From contig CM061130.1 in assembly GCA_030789695.1 (NCBI GenBank), forward strand, positions 12,143,860-12,207,859: a stretch of DNA of 64,000 nt, in the 5' to 3' direction. The DNA comes from Scilla litardierei. Taxonomy: Eukaryota > Streptophyta > Magnoliopsida > Asparagales > Asparagaceae. Both the position numbers and the translations under genes were made by a program. Numbering within the stretch: position 1 is the stretch's first letter; the number at the start of each line of letters is the position of its first letter. Of the stretch, positions 43,840-54,660 are shown piece after piece. The notes under the pieces were generated by a model. That model was given only the letters and a program-made list of their open reading frames with translations. It was not told where the DNA came from and made no database searches.

Positions 43840-45288
43840 TCAAATTAGCGTAGGGATGTTGGGTGTGTATGAGATGCACCCGTCGAATTTGTCGGGAAGA
43901 CCGCTCGGATTTGGATCGTGGTGGTGTGTGGCCTTCCTCAGCGCCCCTTCATCATGGGCAATGTTGGGGGATGGCTCCCCCAAGCTTGAGCTTGTTCCAG
44001 TCCTTGACTTCGCCGGTGACACCGATCTTCGAATCGGTGGAGCTTTCTTTGGATTCTTCGACGTCGAGAGCTTGCAAAGCTCCCGTATTCTTGCGACTTC
44101 AGCGTCGCCATCATCATTTGCCGTGGAGCTATTGGGAGAGTCCTCCAATGTCTCTTCGTCGCTCAAATCTTGGCTTTCTTCAAAGCCATCATCGTGGAGT
44201 GCACCGATGGAGTAGGGGATAGCCTCTTCAATGACCTCGTCAAGGAGGTCCACATAATCTAGCTCCTCATGATATGGCATGTGCTTCATAGCCTTTGGTA
44301 TATGGAGCTCGACTTCAATGTTACCGACATTCAAGGTAAGAGTCCCTTCCTACACATCGACGATTACACCGGCGGTGGCGAGGAATGGGCGTCCAAGTAT
44401 GAGCGATGTGTCACCCTCCTCCTTGACATCCATGATCACAAAATCAAAAGGCAAGCATATGCCTCCCGGAACTTGGAGTGGGATGTTCTCCGCAATCCCA
44501 ACCGGCCTAGTGATCCGACCGTTCGCGAGTTGAATCCTCATGTCGGTCGGCTTTAAATCGGTGCCGGTGTTCAACTTCCAGAACATGGTGAGAGGCATGA
44601 GGCTCACACTAGCGCCCAAATCAACCAATGCTTTTTGTAAGGGGACGCCTCCTAGTGTGCAAGGAATCCGAAAACTCCCGGGATCTTTAAATTTGGCGGG
44701 CTCCTTTTCCTTCCTAGTGAACCAAGTTCTTTGTTCCGCGAGCATGATCTTCTCTTTCCTTTTCCTTCCCGTAATCAAGTCCTTTAAGAACTTCGTGTAG
44801 GATGTGATTTCCACTATGGCATGAAGGAAAGGGATATTGAGGCTCACCCCTCTCAAGTATTCGAGGAACTTGGCTAGCCTCTTCTTGATCTTGGCTCTAG
44901 CTAGCCGTTGAGGGAAAGGCACCGGTGGCATGAATTGGCGCTCATCAATAGGTTCCTCCATTCTAGATTTTGCTCCTTCTTGCGGTTCCTTCTCTTTTTC
45001 CACCTCAATTGCCGGCTCGCTCTCTTCTAGAATCTCCACCACGGTTTCCTTGACTTGAGTCATCACGGGAGTGGTATCCTTCCCACCCCTTGTCGTAACC
45101 GCAACAACCGCGTTGATATGGCCGGTGTTGCCCCATGGATTTGCCTCGGGTTGAGCCGGAAATTGTTGGTTGTTTCTATTGAGCAACGCAAGTTGCTCCC
45201 CAATTTGAGCGACGACGGTGGTAAGAGAATCTTGTCCCGCCTTCAACATGGCGTTAATCTTTCTCTGCTCCACCATAAACTCCTCCAC
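43840..45288 (-). pseudogene. Gypsy G protease region and tail
   Basis: Gag/Pol linker and aspartic protease of an Athila-like Gypsy. The frame 45288-44350 carries a Gln/Asn-rich linker, a T-R-G-G-K motif, P-F-P-Q-R-L, and the protease core A-L-V-D-L-G-A-S-V-S-L-M-P with downstream D-M-R-I-Q-L-A-N-G and L-I-L-G-R-P-F-L-A-T-A. A TAG at 44350-44352 interrupts it; the same frame resumes at once (E-G-T-L-T-L-N-V-G) and runs to 43840. It ends at the GTCGGGAGGCAACCCGA block where full-length relatives have already passed RT and integrase. Confidence 0.85.
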
Positions 45289-45312
45289 CTTAGCTTCAAA
45301 ATCTGAACGTGG

Positions 45313-46609
45313 TTAAGCTTGCGGAGGGTTGGGATTTCTCCAACCTTGATTATACCCGGGTGGCCTATAAGGTCCCATTTGTTGCCTAGGTGGGAAGTTT
45401 TGTTGCGGTGGCCCCCTTGGTTGATAATTCGGTTGTGGTGGTGGAGCCCGAGCTTGAGGAGGTTGTTGTGGCAGGGGGTTCAAGGCACCTTCATTATTGG
45501 CATATGAAAAACCAGGATGGTTTCTAGTGGCCGGGTTGGCCCAATATCCGGAATTTCCCGTAACATACTGAATTTGCTCCAGAGCTCCTTCTCCAAGCTC
45601 TCCTCCTACATACAAGGTTTGGGATTGGTCTTGCCAATCACTCATATGGTTTGTCGGTGCGGATGTAGAAAGAGCTCCATGCGGCTCGGTAATGTATTTC
45701 TCCAATTTCTCCACTACCTTGTGGAGAGAGTCAAATTTGCTAGCAAGCTCCGCCACGGCCTTGGCCTTATAAATACTCGTGGGCTTCAAGGAGGACGAAG
45801 AATGTCCTCGCTCGTCGCCCCACTGTTGGTTGTTGGAGGCCATCTCCTCTAGCAAGGCCATATCTTCATCGGGGGTTTTTGACAAAATGGCTTCGTTGGC
45901 GGTAGCATAAATAATCTGTTTTGTGCCCGGTTAGAGTCCATTGTAGAAACTGTGGACAAGCTCCCAATCCTCTATGCTGTGATGGGGGCATTGATGCTGC
46001 AAGTCCTTGAAGCGCTCCCATGCCTCATAGAGAGTCTCCTGAGGTCCTTGCTTGAAGGACATGAGAGCACTTCTTATCTTCACCGTCTTGGAGGGCGGGT
46101 AACATTTGTCAACGAAGGCACTCGCCAATTCATCCCAAGTGGTGAAGATTCCTTCAGCCTACGTTCTCAACCAATATAAGGCCTTATCCTTGAGTGTGAA
46201 GGGGAAGAGGCGCAGTCTGATAGCATCTATGGAGACGCCCGGCATTTGGAAGGTGGCACATTTTGATAAAAAGAGCTGGATGTGGTAATGAGGGGTTTCA
46301 TGAGAATTCCCATGAAAAAGGTCTTGCTGCATCAGAACTACCAATCCATTCGTCAACTCGAAATTTTTGTCGGCCGCCCAACTCCGGCATAGCTATGGAC
46401 GAGGTCGTGGAGGAAGTCTTAGGCCGAAGCCAATCTCTAATGGAAATGATCCTCGCCATTCGCGTCGCCAATTCTTTGGTTGTCTCAGGATGGGTCATAA
46501 AATTCCCTTCCGTATCGAGTCTCCTCTCCGCTCTGATCCTCCTCAATGTACGTTCGATCTCCGGATCGTATAGTATTACTTCGGGGTCCGCTGTGGATCT
46601 CGTGTACAT
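45313..46609 (-). pseudogene. gag: Gypsy G Gag with in-frame stops
   Basis: Retrotransposon Gag. N-terminus near 46609 (D-P-E-I-E-R-T-L-R-R-I-R). After a frameshift near 46330, one frame holds L-F-P-F-T-L-K-D-K-A-L-Y-W-L, then C-Y-P-P-S-K-T-V-K-I-R and L-Y-E-A-W-E-R-F-K-D-L...W-E-L-V-H-S-F-Y-N-G-L, the classic Gypsy Gag core. A Pro/Gln-rich tail follows (45313-45500). In-frame stops at 46159, 45931 and 45313 (lower coordinates). The frame is shared with the protease, as in a Gag-Pro fusion. Confidence 0.88.
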
Positions 46610-46721
46610 GCAAGGAAAAACAGAGTTTCAAAGAAATATTTAGCACAAAGGAAGGGTAAAATAAAAAATAGAAATAATAAAACAAAAAGAAAAATAGCTA
46701 GGTAGGTAGAATCAAACACTA

Positions 46722-46745
46722 TCGCCTCCCCGGCAACGGCGCCAA
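46722..46745 (-). other. PBS, Gypsy G (tRNA-Asp type)
   Basis: Minus strand TTGGCGCCGTTGCCGGGGAG, complementary to the 3' end of plant tRNA-Asp, a few bases from the LTR end. Confidence 0.9.
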
Positions 46746-46750
46746 AAACT

Positions 46751-48586
46751 TGATCGCGCCCCGGATACACACCCGGGACAAGACTCGCTAGTCTTACCGC
46801 AAGCGCACGGTGTAGCGACGAGCGGGTATCGAACACGAGGAGGGCAAATGACGACGTCTTCTTTAATTCACCTGGCTATAAGAACAGTCGAGAAATATTC
46901 GCAATAAAGCGGTCACAGTCGTTCAATTGTATAAAGAAAGTATCAAATTAATAAAAACGCTTAGGGATAGGGAATCCCCGCTACAAACCGTATCTCGTCA
47001 TTGTGATTCGTATGTTTCACAATTGCTAGACTTGAAATTCAAGTGAACTAGTTGCAACTAAATTAGAACCAAGCTCATGCTCTCGCGCTATTGCCGGTCT
47101 ACAACAAACCTAGGGTAGGGTCCAATCTCTTGCAAACCCTAACCTAGGCAAGCTAGCGTGAAGAACAACATCATCGTTCAATCGTATCTCGAGCCCACTC
47201 TCGTGCAAACTCGAGCTACGTATCTCGAGCCCACTCTCGTGCAAACTCGAGCTACGACCTAGGTTGGGATAGTTCCTACCCGTCCAATCTCTTGCAAACG
47301 AGTATTAGTATAGAATTGCAATCGAAACCCCTAGTTTCGGTCCAATCTCTTGCAAACCGATTTCAGAGAAACCCAATTGTAACCCAATTCGAATTTCTAG
47401 GGCTTCCTATCGAGTTGGGATCCAATCTCTTGCAAATCCCAATCGGTATGAATCCCTAGCTATTCGTATTAAATCAATCCCAAAATAACCCTAATCAATT
47501 CTAACAAGAATTTCACTAATTCATCACAAATTAGAAATAGGGTTCGTAGGGTTCATCCCTACGCCCTAAGACGATAAAACTACTCACTATTCATAATGCA
47601 AATCATTAGAAATTCAATAATAAAAATAGTAGAATTCATTGCAATAGACAATATATCAATAAAAATGAGATTTTTGATAGAAAGAGTGACAAACCAATGA
47701 AGTTTCAATAGCATCCAACAAAATAGAACTTTTTATCTCTCTCCAAAGAACTAAATCTAATCTCCTCAAAAAGTAATCAAAAAGGGCTGCCAAAATTATG
47801 AAAAATCTCTCCTTAACTAGGTTAAAAACTGGGGTTAAATACCCCCCAAAATCGCCCAAAAATCTGTGACAAAATTGCCCCTGCGCAGCTTGAAAATCGC
47901 ACTTTACGCTACAGGCAGCGCGACTCACTCGGCCGAGTGACTTTCTTCACTCGGCCGAGTGACGGACCCTGACGGATTCCAGTAAGTCTGGACTTTTGGG
48001 GGTCGTCTCCTCGGGAGTCACTCAGCCGAATGGATTTTCTTCACTCGACCGATGGGATTTCTTCACTCGGCCGAGTCGGAACTCGGGGCTGACTGACGGA
48101 TTACAATAAGTTCGTGTTTCTTCTGCCGTCGTTCTGATGCCACTCGGGCGAGTGGTGTCTCCCTGCTCGGCCGAGTGGGATGGCGATGCTCGGCCGAGTG
48201 CACGCTGATACTCAATCTGTTGCGTGTCCGATCTGGCCGGCCGAGCGGGCTGTCGATGCTCGGCCTAGTGACTCCTTCACTCGGCCGAGTGGCATGTTGA
48301 AAATGCCCAATATTTGTATCTTTGCTTCCTCGTCGCTCCTACGACGTTCTTTCTTCTCCCACTCCTCTCCAATCGCAGAATTCCCCTCAAAAGAGTCACG
48401 GGTGACACTCCGGAGTGGGTGCATCTCAGAATCACACCAAATCGCTCCAAATCTCCTGAAATACGACAAAGACAAGAAATCGTGAAAAGCATTGCAATAT
48501 TGTCGAATAATCGTGAAAAACACGATATGGGCGATCTAAATGGCATGCAAACAAGCAGAAAAAAGGTGTAAAATATGGAGTGATCA
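46751..48586 (-). repeat. Gypsy G 5' LTR
   Basis: 1836 bp, near-identical to the 3' LTR. It carries an extra copy of a 36-bp unit (TATCTCGAGCCCACTCTCG type) at about 47187-47258, present once in the 3' LTR. Confidence 0.95.
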
Positions 48587-48609
48587 AGAGCGTCAACAAT
48601 GAGGCGCCC

Positions 48610-49897
48610 CCCCTCCAAGAAGGAGACATAAATGAGATGCTATAGCGAGCAGGAGATCGAATCGGTGATGAAGGAGATACATGAAGGAGTGTACGGGAAC
48701 CACTACTGACTGGGTACTACTGGCCCATGCTATAGCAGGATGTCAAGTCCAACATCTAATGGTGCGACTCATGCCTAGGGGTGGCAAAATGAGCCCAACC
48801 AGACCTGATCCCGCCCGAACCCAGCCTTAATCAGGTATGGGCAGGGGCCAATCCGGGTCAAGTAGGATCTATGTTGACCCGACCCGGCATGGATAAAATC
48901 TGGACCAGGTATGGTTTTGGCATGTCAACTCGAATGACCTGAATTCAATCCGGTTTACTTTCTTTATATATATAAAAATTTATTTAATAACTTCAACACA
49001 CGGTTGCAAGGGGAGTTGTTATGGTTTGAATTATTGTCCTCCTATTTAAGAGGTCTTGGATTCAGTTTTCTTTACCTACAACTTTTTAGTTAATTTTATT
49101 ACTTTCATTAATAAAATGGTAAAGTTAATTATACTTCCTCGCTGTCATTAGTGCGGTTTAAGCAACGAGCTGTACTGGAAATTATGCAATACTTAATAAA
49201 CTGTCGGTGGCTCTTAATAAATAGCAGGACATCGGAAAAGGAGCAATTGTGTGTAATTCAAATCTTAACCCTACGAGTTAACCTAAACCCGACCTGGGTA
49301 TTTTCGGGTCACCTGAACCTGACCTGAATTCAATTCGGATCGGGTTATGGTTTACCCATATCCGGGTCAGGTCAAATTTGACCCGAACCGAACCCGACCC
49401 AACCCAACCCATTTGCCACACCTACTCCTGCCAGCATTTCTCCAACATCACGAGGATGCACTCAAAGGAACAGACCTCCATCATACTCGTCTGGCCATTC
49501 TTGAAGTGGGTGGGGTCAATCTCATCGAACCTCTACCATGAGAAGAGCTACAATAATGCATGTGATAGTAGCCATCGACTACTATACCAAATGGTAGAGG
49601 GGTTGTCGTCCTTTACCGAATCCAAGACCACCGCCTTCATTTGAAAGGAGATGATATGCTGATTTGAGGTTCCACACACCATCGTCACTAACAATGGGAT
49701 GCAGTTTGACAATGCAAATTTTAGAGCAGAGTGTGAACAATATGACATCCAACACCACTTCTTCAGCCCTTCTCACCCACAAGAAAATGTCCAAGTCGAG
49801 TCCATCAACAAAGATATCAAACTGATGCTTAAAAAGCTGGGTGCAAGGAAGGGTGCTTGTATGAAGCACCTTTCATACGTGCTTTGGGCATACCACA
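48610..49897 (+). pseudogene. Gypsy integrase remnant (probably element F)
   Basis: The plus strand encodes, with stops and frameshifts, an H2C2 zinc finger (V-M-K-E-I-H-E-G-V-Y-G-N-H, Y-Y-W-P-M-L, W-C-D-S-C) and the integrase core (V-A-I-D-Y-Y-T-K-W-V-E, P-H-T-I-V-T-D-N-G-M-Q-F-D, S-P-S-H-P-Q-E-N-V-Q-V-E). The D-D-E residues are still readable. A MITE interrupts it straight after the zinc finger. The frame ends in Y-V-L-W-A-Y-H where the H LTR inserts. Orientation and position suit Gypsy F, but RT and RNase H are absent. Confidence 0.85.
48776..49424. mobile_element. hAT-like MITE, 649 bp
   Basis: Inverted ends TAGGGGTGGCAAA and TAGGTGTGGCAAA, 8-bp target duplication CTCATGCC/CTCCTGCC (one mismatch; 48768-48775, 49425-49432). 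Subterminal zones rich in GGGTC/GACCC words. No coding capacity. Confidence 0.9.
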
Positions 49898-50109
49898 TGA
49901 TGTGTGCCACATTTGCACAATATTTTACACTCTTTTCATATGCATTTCATACGATTTCATCCCCCGTCTCATGCTATTTTCCCTGTTTTTTGTTTCCTTA
50001 TTATACTTTTGGTATTTCTCATGTGTTACAGCAAAAGTGGGAGAAAAGGGAATGAAATGGAGGGAGAAGCGATTATGTGACAAAACATAGAGAAATGAGC
50101 TGAAAAGTA

Positions 50110-50540
50110 TCACACGTGGTTGTGTGGACTAATCTACGTGGCTGCATCGACCAGGACACACCAAAGAAGCCTAGTTGGATGCCACACGATCGTGTGATCA
50201 GAGCCAAACGACGGTGTCGACATGAGCTAAAGAAAGATGTTTCTGAAGCTAAGTGGTCGAGTCATCCATGCCAAACGACCGTGTCATTACGAGCTGAAGG
50301 AAGAGAAATGTGCAGTTACACGACTGCGTCATTAGAGACCCAAACGACCGCGTCCTCTTAAGCAGCATCGAAGCCAAATGGCCACTCCACGCGGCCATTT
50401 AAATCAGATTTGGACAGAAACCCTCAGACGAAGCTGTCGCACGGGCTAATCACGCGGTCGTGTCGCCTGTAGCTTTTTAGGCATGTTTTATGCACTCTTA
50501 GCCAAACGGGCCGTGTCATCCTTGATGTGGCCGCGTCTTT
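50110..50540 (+). promoter_or_regulatory. ACACGATCGTGT/AAACGACCGTGTC cluster, LTR H
   Basis: About ten units with CGATCG, CGACCG or CGGTCG core and ACA/AAA arms, for example ACACGATCGTGTG near 50187 and AAACGACCGTGTC near 50273. Ends about 75 bp upstream of the TATA box. Confidence 0.7.
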
Positions 50541-50610
50541 CTAGGTTTTTGGTCCCGAGTGGGCACTGTCAAGGGGTATTTTTGGATTGTTTGGGGTATT
50601 TGTGAGGGAG

Positions 50611-50618
50611 TATAAATA
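50611..50618 (+). promoter_or_regulatory. TATA box, LTR H
   Basis: TATAAATA in GGGAGTATAAATACC. Confidence 0.65.
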
Positions 50619-51645
50619 CCTTTCTGGTACCTCTGCGTTAGGGGGACCTTTTTGGACTCTTTTTGGATACTTTTTGCAGCTTTTTCAGGGGATAATCAGG
50701 TGTAGAAACTCTTATTCTCTGCCAATTTTAATTGTCCCTTTTGTTCTTAGTTTGATTTTGGAATAGTAATCTATCTATTTGTTGCATCTTGTGATTGTAA
50801 ATTGGGTTATTATTGAATCTCTGACATTATCTGTTGCAACGAATGTTATTTAAATGAAATCTATCGTCTATAATTGCATGGATCGTGAGTAGTAATTCAT
50901 ATAGGGCCAATGGGTTGAAAACCATTGGATGAAACTAAGGATTAATGAATAGTTGATAAATTGTTGAGTAATTGAGGATGAGGGGTATGTTAGGATGATT
51001 ATTATCAATGTAGATCGAATTTCCCCTTCGTGTGTAGTTAGATTAATCCATGATTGACGCCGGGGTTAATCTAGGGTTTTCGAATGCATTGATCGATACT
51101 ATCGATTGCGACTGATGGAAGTCAGGCATCGATCATAGCCCTCCTAACATAAATCCGAATCTGAATCCATAGAAGTGGTGTGGAGGAAGATTGGAGACAT
51201 TCATCAGATGTAATGCACCTAGAGAGTATCGATGCACGATTGACGTCGGTATCAATACGGGCTAGGTAGTCCTATCATGCACCACAGAAGTGGGGGTATG
51301 GTTAATATTGGTGGATATCTTATCATGCTCCATGGAAGTGGGGGTAAGAGAATACCCTTATATTAGATGACCTCTCCCGAGTCTCATGAACTTAACAATT
51401 GATTAACACTAATCCACCTTAGCTTAGTCCAATGGTGAGGATATCCAGGCCCTAGAGATTTTTATTATTAACATTTTCTCCTAGTTTTTATTATCCTTCA
51501 TTTCATACCCGTTCACGTAGATATTAACTTTGGAAGAAATTAGTAGCAACAGCTGCCTCTTAGAGGACAACCCGTATAGTGCTACAACAACACTGTGCGT
51601 TTGTGGTTATAAATATTGAAGCTCACAGACACACGAACAAGCTTT

Positions 51646-51663
51646 TGGCGCCGTTGCCAGGGA
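51646..51663 (+). other. PBS, Gypsy H (tRNA-Asp type)
   Basis: TGGCGCCGTTGCCAGGGA, one base off the canonical site. A partial second copy (TTTGGCGTCGTTGC) lies at 51710-51723 after a duplicated TAGTTTCATAATTTG. Confidence 0.9.
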
Positions 51664-51734
51664 GGCACAGCTTGTTATTAGTTTCATAATTTGTTGATAG
51701 TTTCATAATTTGGCGTCGTTGCTCACTCGATTAT

Positions 51735-51984
51735 TCAGAGATGGCTTGGACGACATTAACCCCTTTTCCCTTCTCCGCTTTCCTGGAGGGGCCCTCTCCT
51801 GGGCCTGCCTTCAGGGCGTCGACTAAGTTCTTTAGGTGCCCCCAGCTGATCGGCTGGTTAAAATCCTTCTTCAGATGCTAGTAGTCGTCGGTGTTTTACC
51901 CGTAGTCTTTATGGTACCTGTAGTATTTCCCCTCGTCCTTTTGGCCACCCTTCATCCTTGGGGGCGGTTTATTGATGTGGCCTT
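51735..51984 (-). pseudogene. Gypsy gag C-terminal fragment
   Basis: The minus strand encodes K-Y-Y-R-Y-H-K-D-Y-G then (after stops) L-K-K-D-F-N and W-G-H-L-K-N-L-V, matching the Y-C-x-x-H-x-D-x-G-H-x-T-E-x-C zinc-knuckle-like end of Tat-like Gypsy Gag. The orientation is opposite to LTR H, so a separate element. Copia C inserted within it. Confidence 0.65.
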
Positions 51985-53811
51985 TGTAAGGACCATGTCT
52001 ATGGGAAACACACTAGAAGGGGGGTTGAATAGTGTTTATGCAAATTTAAAAGGAATTTACGCCAAATAAAATGCAATCCAACAAATATTGCGGAATAGAA
52101 AAACAACCCAAAAGAGAAACAATTGCAAACACAATTATGTTTCTAGGGTTCGGATTACCCAAGTCAACTCCCGACTTGTTCCCGGTAATCCTACGTCCCT
52201 TCCTCCCGGATACCACCGGATACTCAAGTTAGAACCCTAACTTGAGGTTTTCTTAAAACCCACTTGTAGCAACCCTACAAGTACAATCGAATACAATCGA
52301 TGTCATTGACTCCCACAACTTGGGAGCAAGCAAAACCACTCTCACAACTGAGAAAAAATCTCAAATAATGAAAGTTATGAAATAATGAAAACAACACTTA
52401 CAATCACCTATGTCTTGAAGTAGAACTTGAAGGAGGAGTGTGATGTGTGTTGGAGAACTCTCTTGGAAGAGAGGAGAAGCCCTTTCTCTTGACTGCACCA
52501 ATTGCCTAGAGGATCACTCTTTGGGTCTAGGTTGGAGAGCAAGAGATCAAAGATTGGAATTTCTTAGGGCTTTGGATTTGAGAGCTTTAAACTTTAGAAT
52601 CAAAGCTTAGAATGAAAACTTGGAAGAATTGGTCAGAATTGGTAACCTCTTAATGGAACAGTAGAAGCCCCATTTATAGGTTTCTCAAATCCACAAAACA
52701 GTTTAGGCAAAAACCCAATTGGAATCCGTGAGAAAAATCTCAACGGATAGAATCTGAACTCGCGACAGTCGACTGTTGAACAATCCACAATCGACTGTTG
52801 CACAGTCGGCAAGGGTAGGTGAGAATTCATAACGGTAACTTACCACGTGGACGGTCGACTGATGAAGCAAAGACATTCGACTGTTAAACCAACAGGCGAC
52901 TGTAATTACTTCTACAGGCGACTGGCCGAAAGATGAGTAAGTTAGAATAATACTGGAAATCTCACAAGTAACAGGACAGACGACTGATACAGATAATACA
53001 GTCGACTGTTAATCAGAACAGGCGACTGTAAATCCTTATACATATGACTGTCAAATACTCTGAGAATTTCCAGAGAGCTGAGTCAATGAAATGACTCACA
53101 AACAGACGACTGTTGCAGCATAGACAGTCGACTGATCCAAGAGATAGTGGACTGTATATACAGCATTAGTCGACTGGCCGTAAAAGTCAGATCAAACAGA
53201 GTTTGGGCAAAGGATAGGCAGGCGACTGATTTACAAAACACAGTCGACTGTCGCTTGGACAGGCGCCTGTGAATCGTTCATCAGTAGCCTGTGTGAAATA
53301 ATCAGAGAAGGCCCAAAACTATATTGTACAAGTCTGTGCATAACAGGCGACTGTAGAACAAAACACAGTCGACTGTTTTTGAGACAGGCGACTGTAAACT
53401 GTTAAGCAGTCGACTGTTATAAACAATCCTTGCATAATCAATGAACAAATGAATTTGGTTCAAAGGACAATTGATCTAATGATGTCCTACGACCGAATGT
53501 AGATGTGTGTGAGTGCTCCATCAAAGTTCTACTTCTATGCTACATACTAGAAGAGATAAAAGAAAATTACATTTGACGAATAATCTCTTCTTTCCATCGT
53601 ATGAGCTTGAAGTCTTCACGGAGCTTCAATCATCATCTACGATCATCCAATCCATGAAATTTTCCTTCAATGAACTTTGTAAGTCATACATTGCTAGTAG
53701 ATCTTCATAATAGTCTTAGGCAATGGATTAACTGCAAAATAAGGGATTAGTCACAAGTATTTATGTTTACTCATCATTAACACCAAGTAGGGAGAAGTCC
53801 AATACTCAACA
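51985..53811 (-). repeat. Copia C 3' LTR
   Basis: 1827 bp, minus strand TGTTGAG...CCTTACA. Cluster of about 20 CAGTCGACTG-type units at 52768-53425. TATA box CTATAAAT at 52672-52679 about 90 bp downstream. Confidence 0.95.
52768..53425 (-). promoter_or_regulatory. CAGTCGACTG/CAGGCGACTG cluster, Copia C 3' LTR
   Basis: About 20 ten-base units in 660 bp, from half-sites CAGTC and CAGGC; both homo-palindromes (CAGTCGACTG, CAGGCGCCTG) and mixed ones occur. The same cluster is in the 5' LTR at 63338-63990. Confidence 0.85.
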
Positions 53812-53826
53812 TTCTCCCCCTTTTTG
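53812..53826 (-). other. Polypurine tract, Copia C
   Basis: Minus strand AAAAAGGGGGAGAA abuts the 3' LTR. Confidence 0.85.
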
Positions 53827-54660
53827 ATGATGACAAACAAACATAAACAAAGAGATAAATAATTATACGTAATGAAAACTTACTCCCTCTACATAGATGC
53901 CAATCAAGTTAGGCAAAAAATATTAGGGCATCTACATATCAATTGAAGCAAATGAGTAAGATACATATGATTTTTAAATCAAGAAATCTAGGAATTAAAA
54001 TCCCTATTCATTGTAATCTTACTCCCCTTGGATCTATGGAAACTTCAATCTTAGATTCAAGTGTTAGAACATACTTAGCATATACATTATGAATCTTGTA
54101 TGTTTATTTCTCTCCCTAAGGCATTATCCAAAAAGGTGGGAGCAAATAACAACAACAATAATAGTGCTAAATACGAACTAACAACAATCAAGGAGTATAA
54201 AGATATATCGAATCAAAACTCATAAAATCACAGCATATACACATGTGAGTAATGGAATTGAAGTCCAATATCAACATTTTAGATATACGAAACGAAAATA
54301 ATTTCAAAAATTTCATCACATCAGAGATAGCATGAAATAACCAATATCAAATCCATATATTGTCTCAAAAACACATCAAAGAGAGTATATCATACTTGGA
54401 GACAATATAACATACATCACACAGATAAGATAAACATTATAGCATAGTGTGACACATGATAAAGCAGCAACATCATATATAGATATTTATAAAAGATGAG
54501 TACATCAACGGATGGACATCAACATGTCCATCACAAAATACATCATGACCAAAGACAAAAAGTAAATACATCGTCATGACAATATCGAAGTACATCACCA
54601 TACAGATATAAAGTCTATATCAACATCATCCAGACTCAAACACAAGAGACCACTCAAATA
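53827..54660 (-). other. Copia C 3' non-coding region
   Basis: AT-rich, no gene. Scattered pyrimidine tracts on the plus strand (CTTACTCCCTCT, CTTACTCCCCTTGG) echo the extra purine tracts of Copia A and D. Confidence 0.5.

Larger units (their letters stand above)
38072..48586 (-). mobile_element. Gypsy G: gag-protease plus extra ORF, no RT or integrase
   Basis: LTRs 38072-39864 (3') and 46751-48586 (5'), ends TGATCA and CGATCA on the minus strand, tRNA-Asp type PBS, polypurine tract beside the 3' LTR. Internally it carries Athila-like gag and protease, then a conserved GTCGGGAGGCAACCCGA block (43781-43798), a second palindrome cluster with a TATA box, and an extra ORF. RT, RNase H and integrase are deleted. 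The flanks show no ordinary 5-bp duplication. Confidence 0.93.
49898..51639 (+). repeat. Gypsy H 5' LTR
   Basis: Starts TGATGTGTGCCAC inside the integrase remnant and ends CGAACA, before a tRNA-Asp type PBS. 1742 bp. Palindrome cluster at 50110-50540 and TATA box at 50611-50618. No second LTR in the window. Confidence 0.8.

Noticed and set aside
52768..53425. CRISPR-like array of 10-bp repeats
   Set aside because: Repeats are too short, palindromic and irregularly spaced, and lie in a plant LTR; no cas genes.
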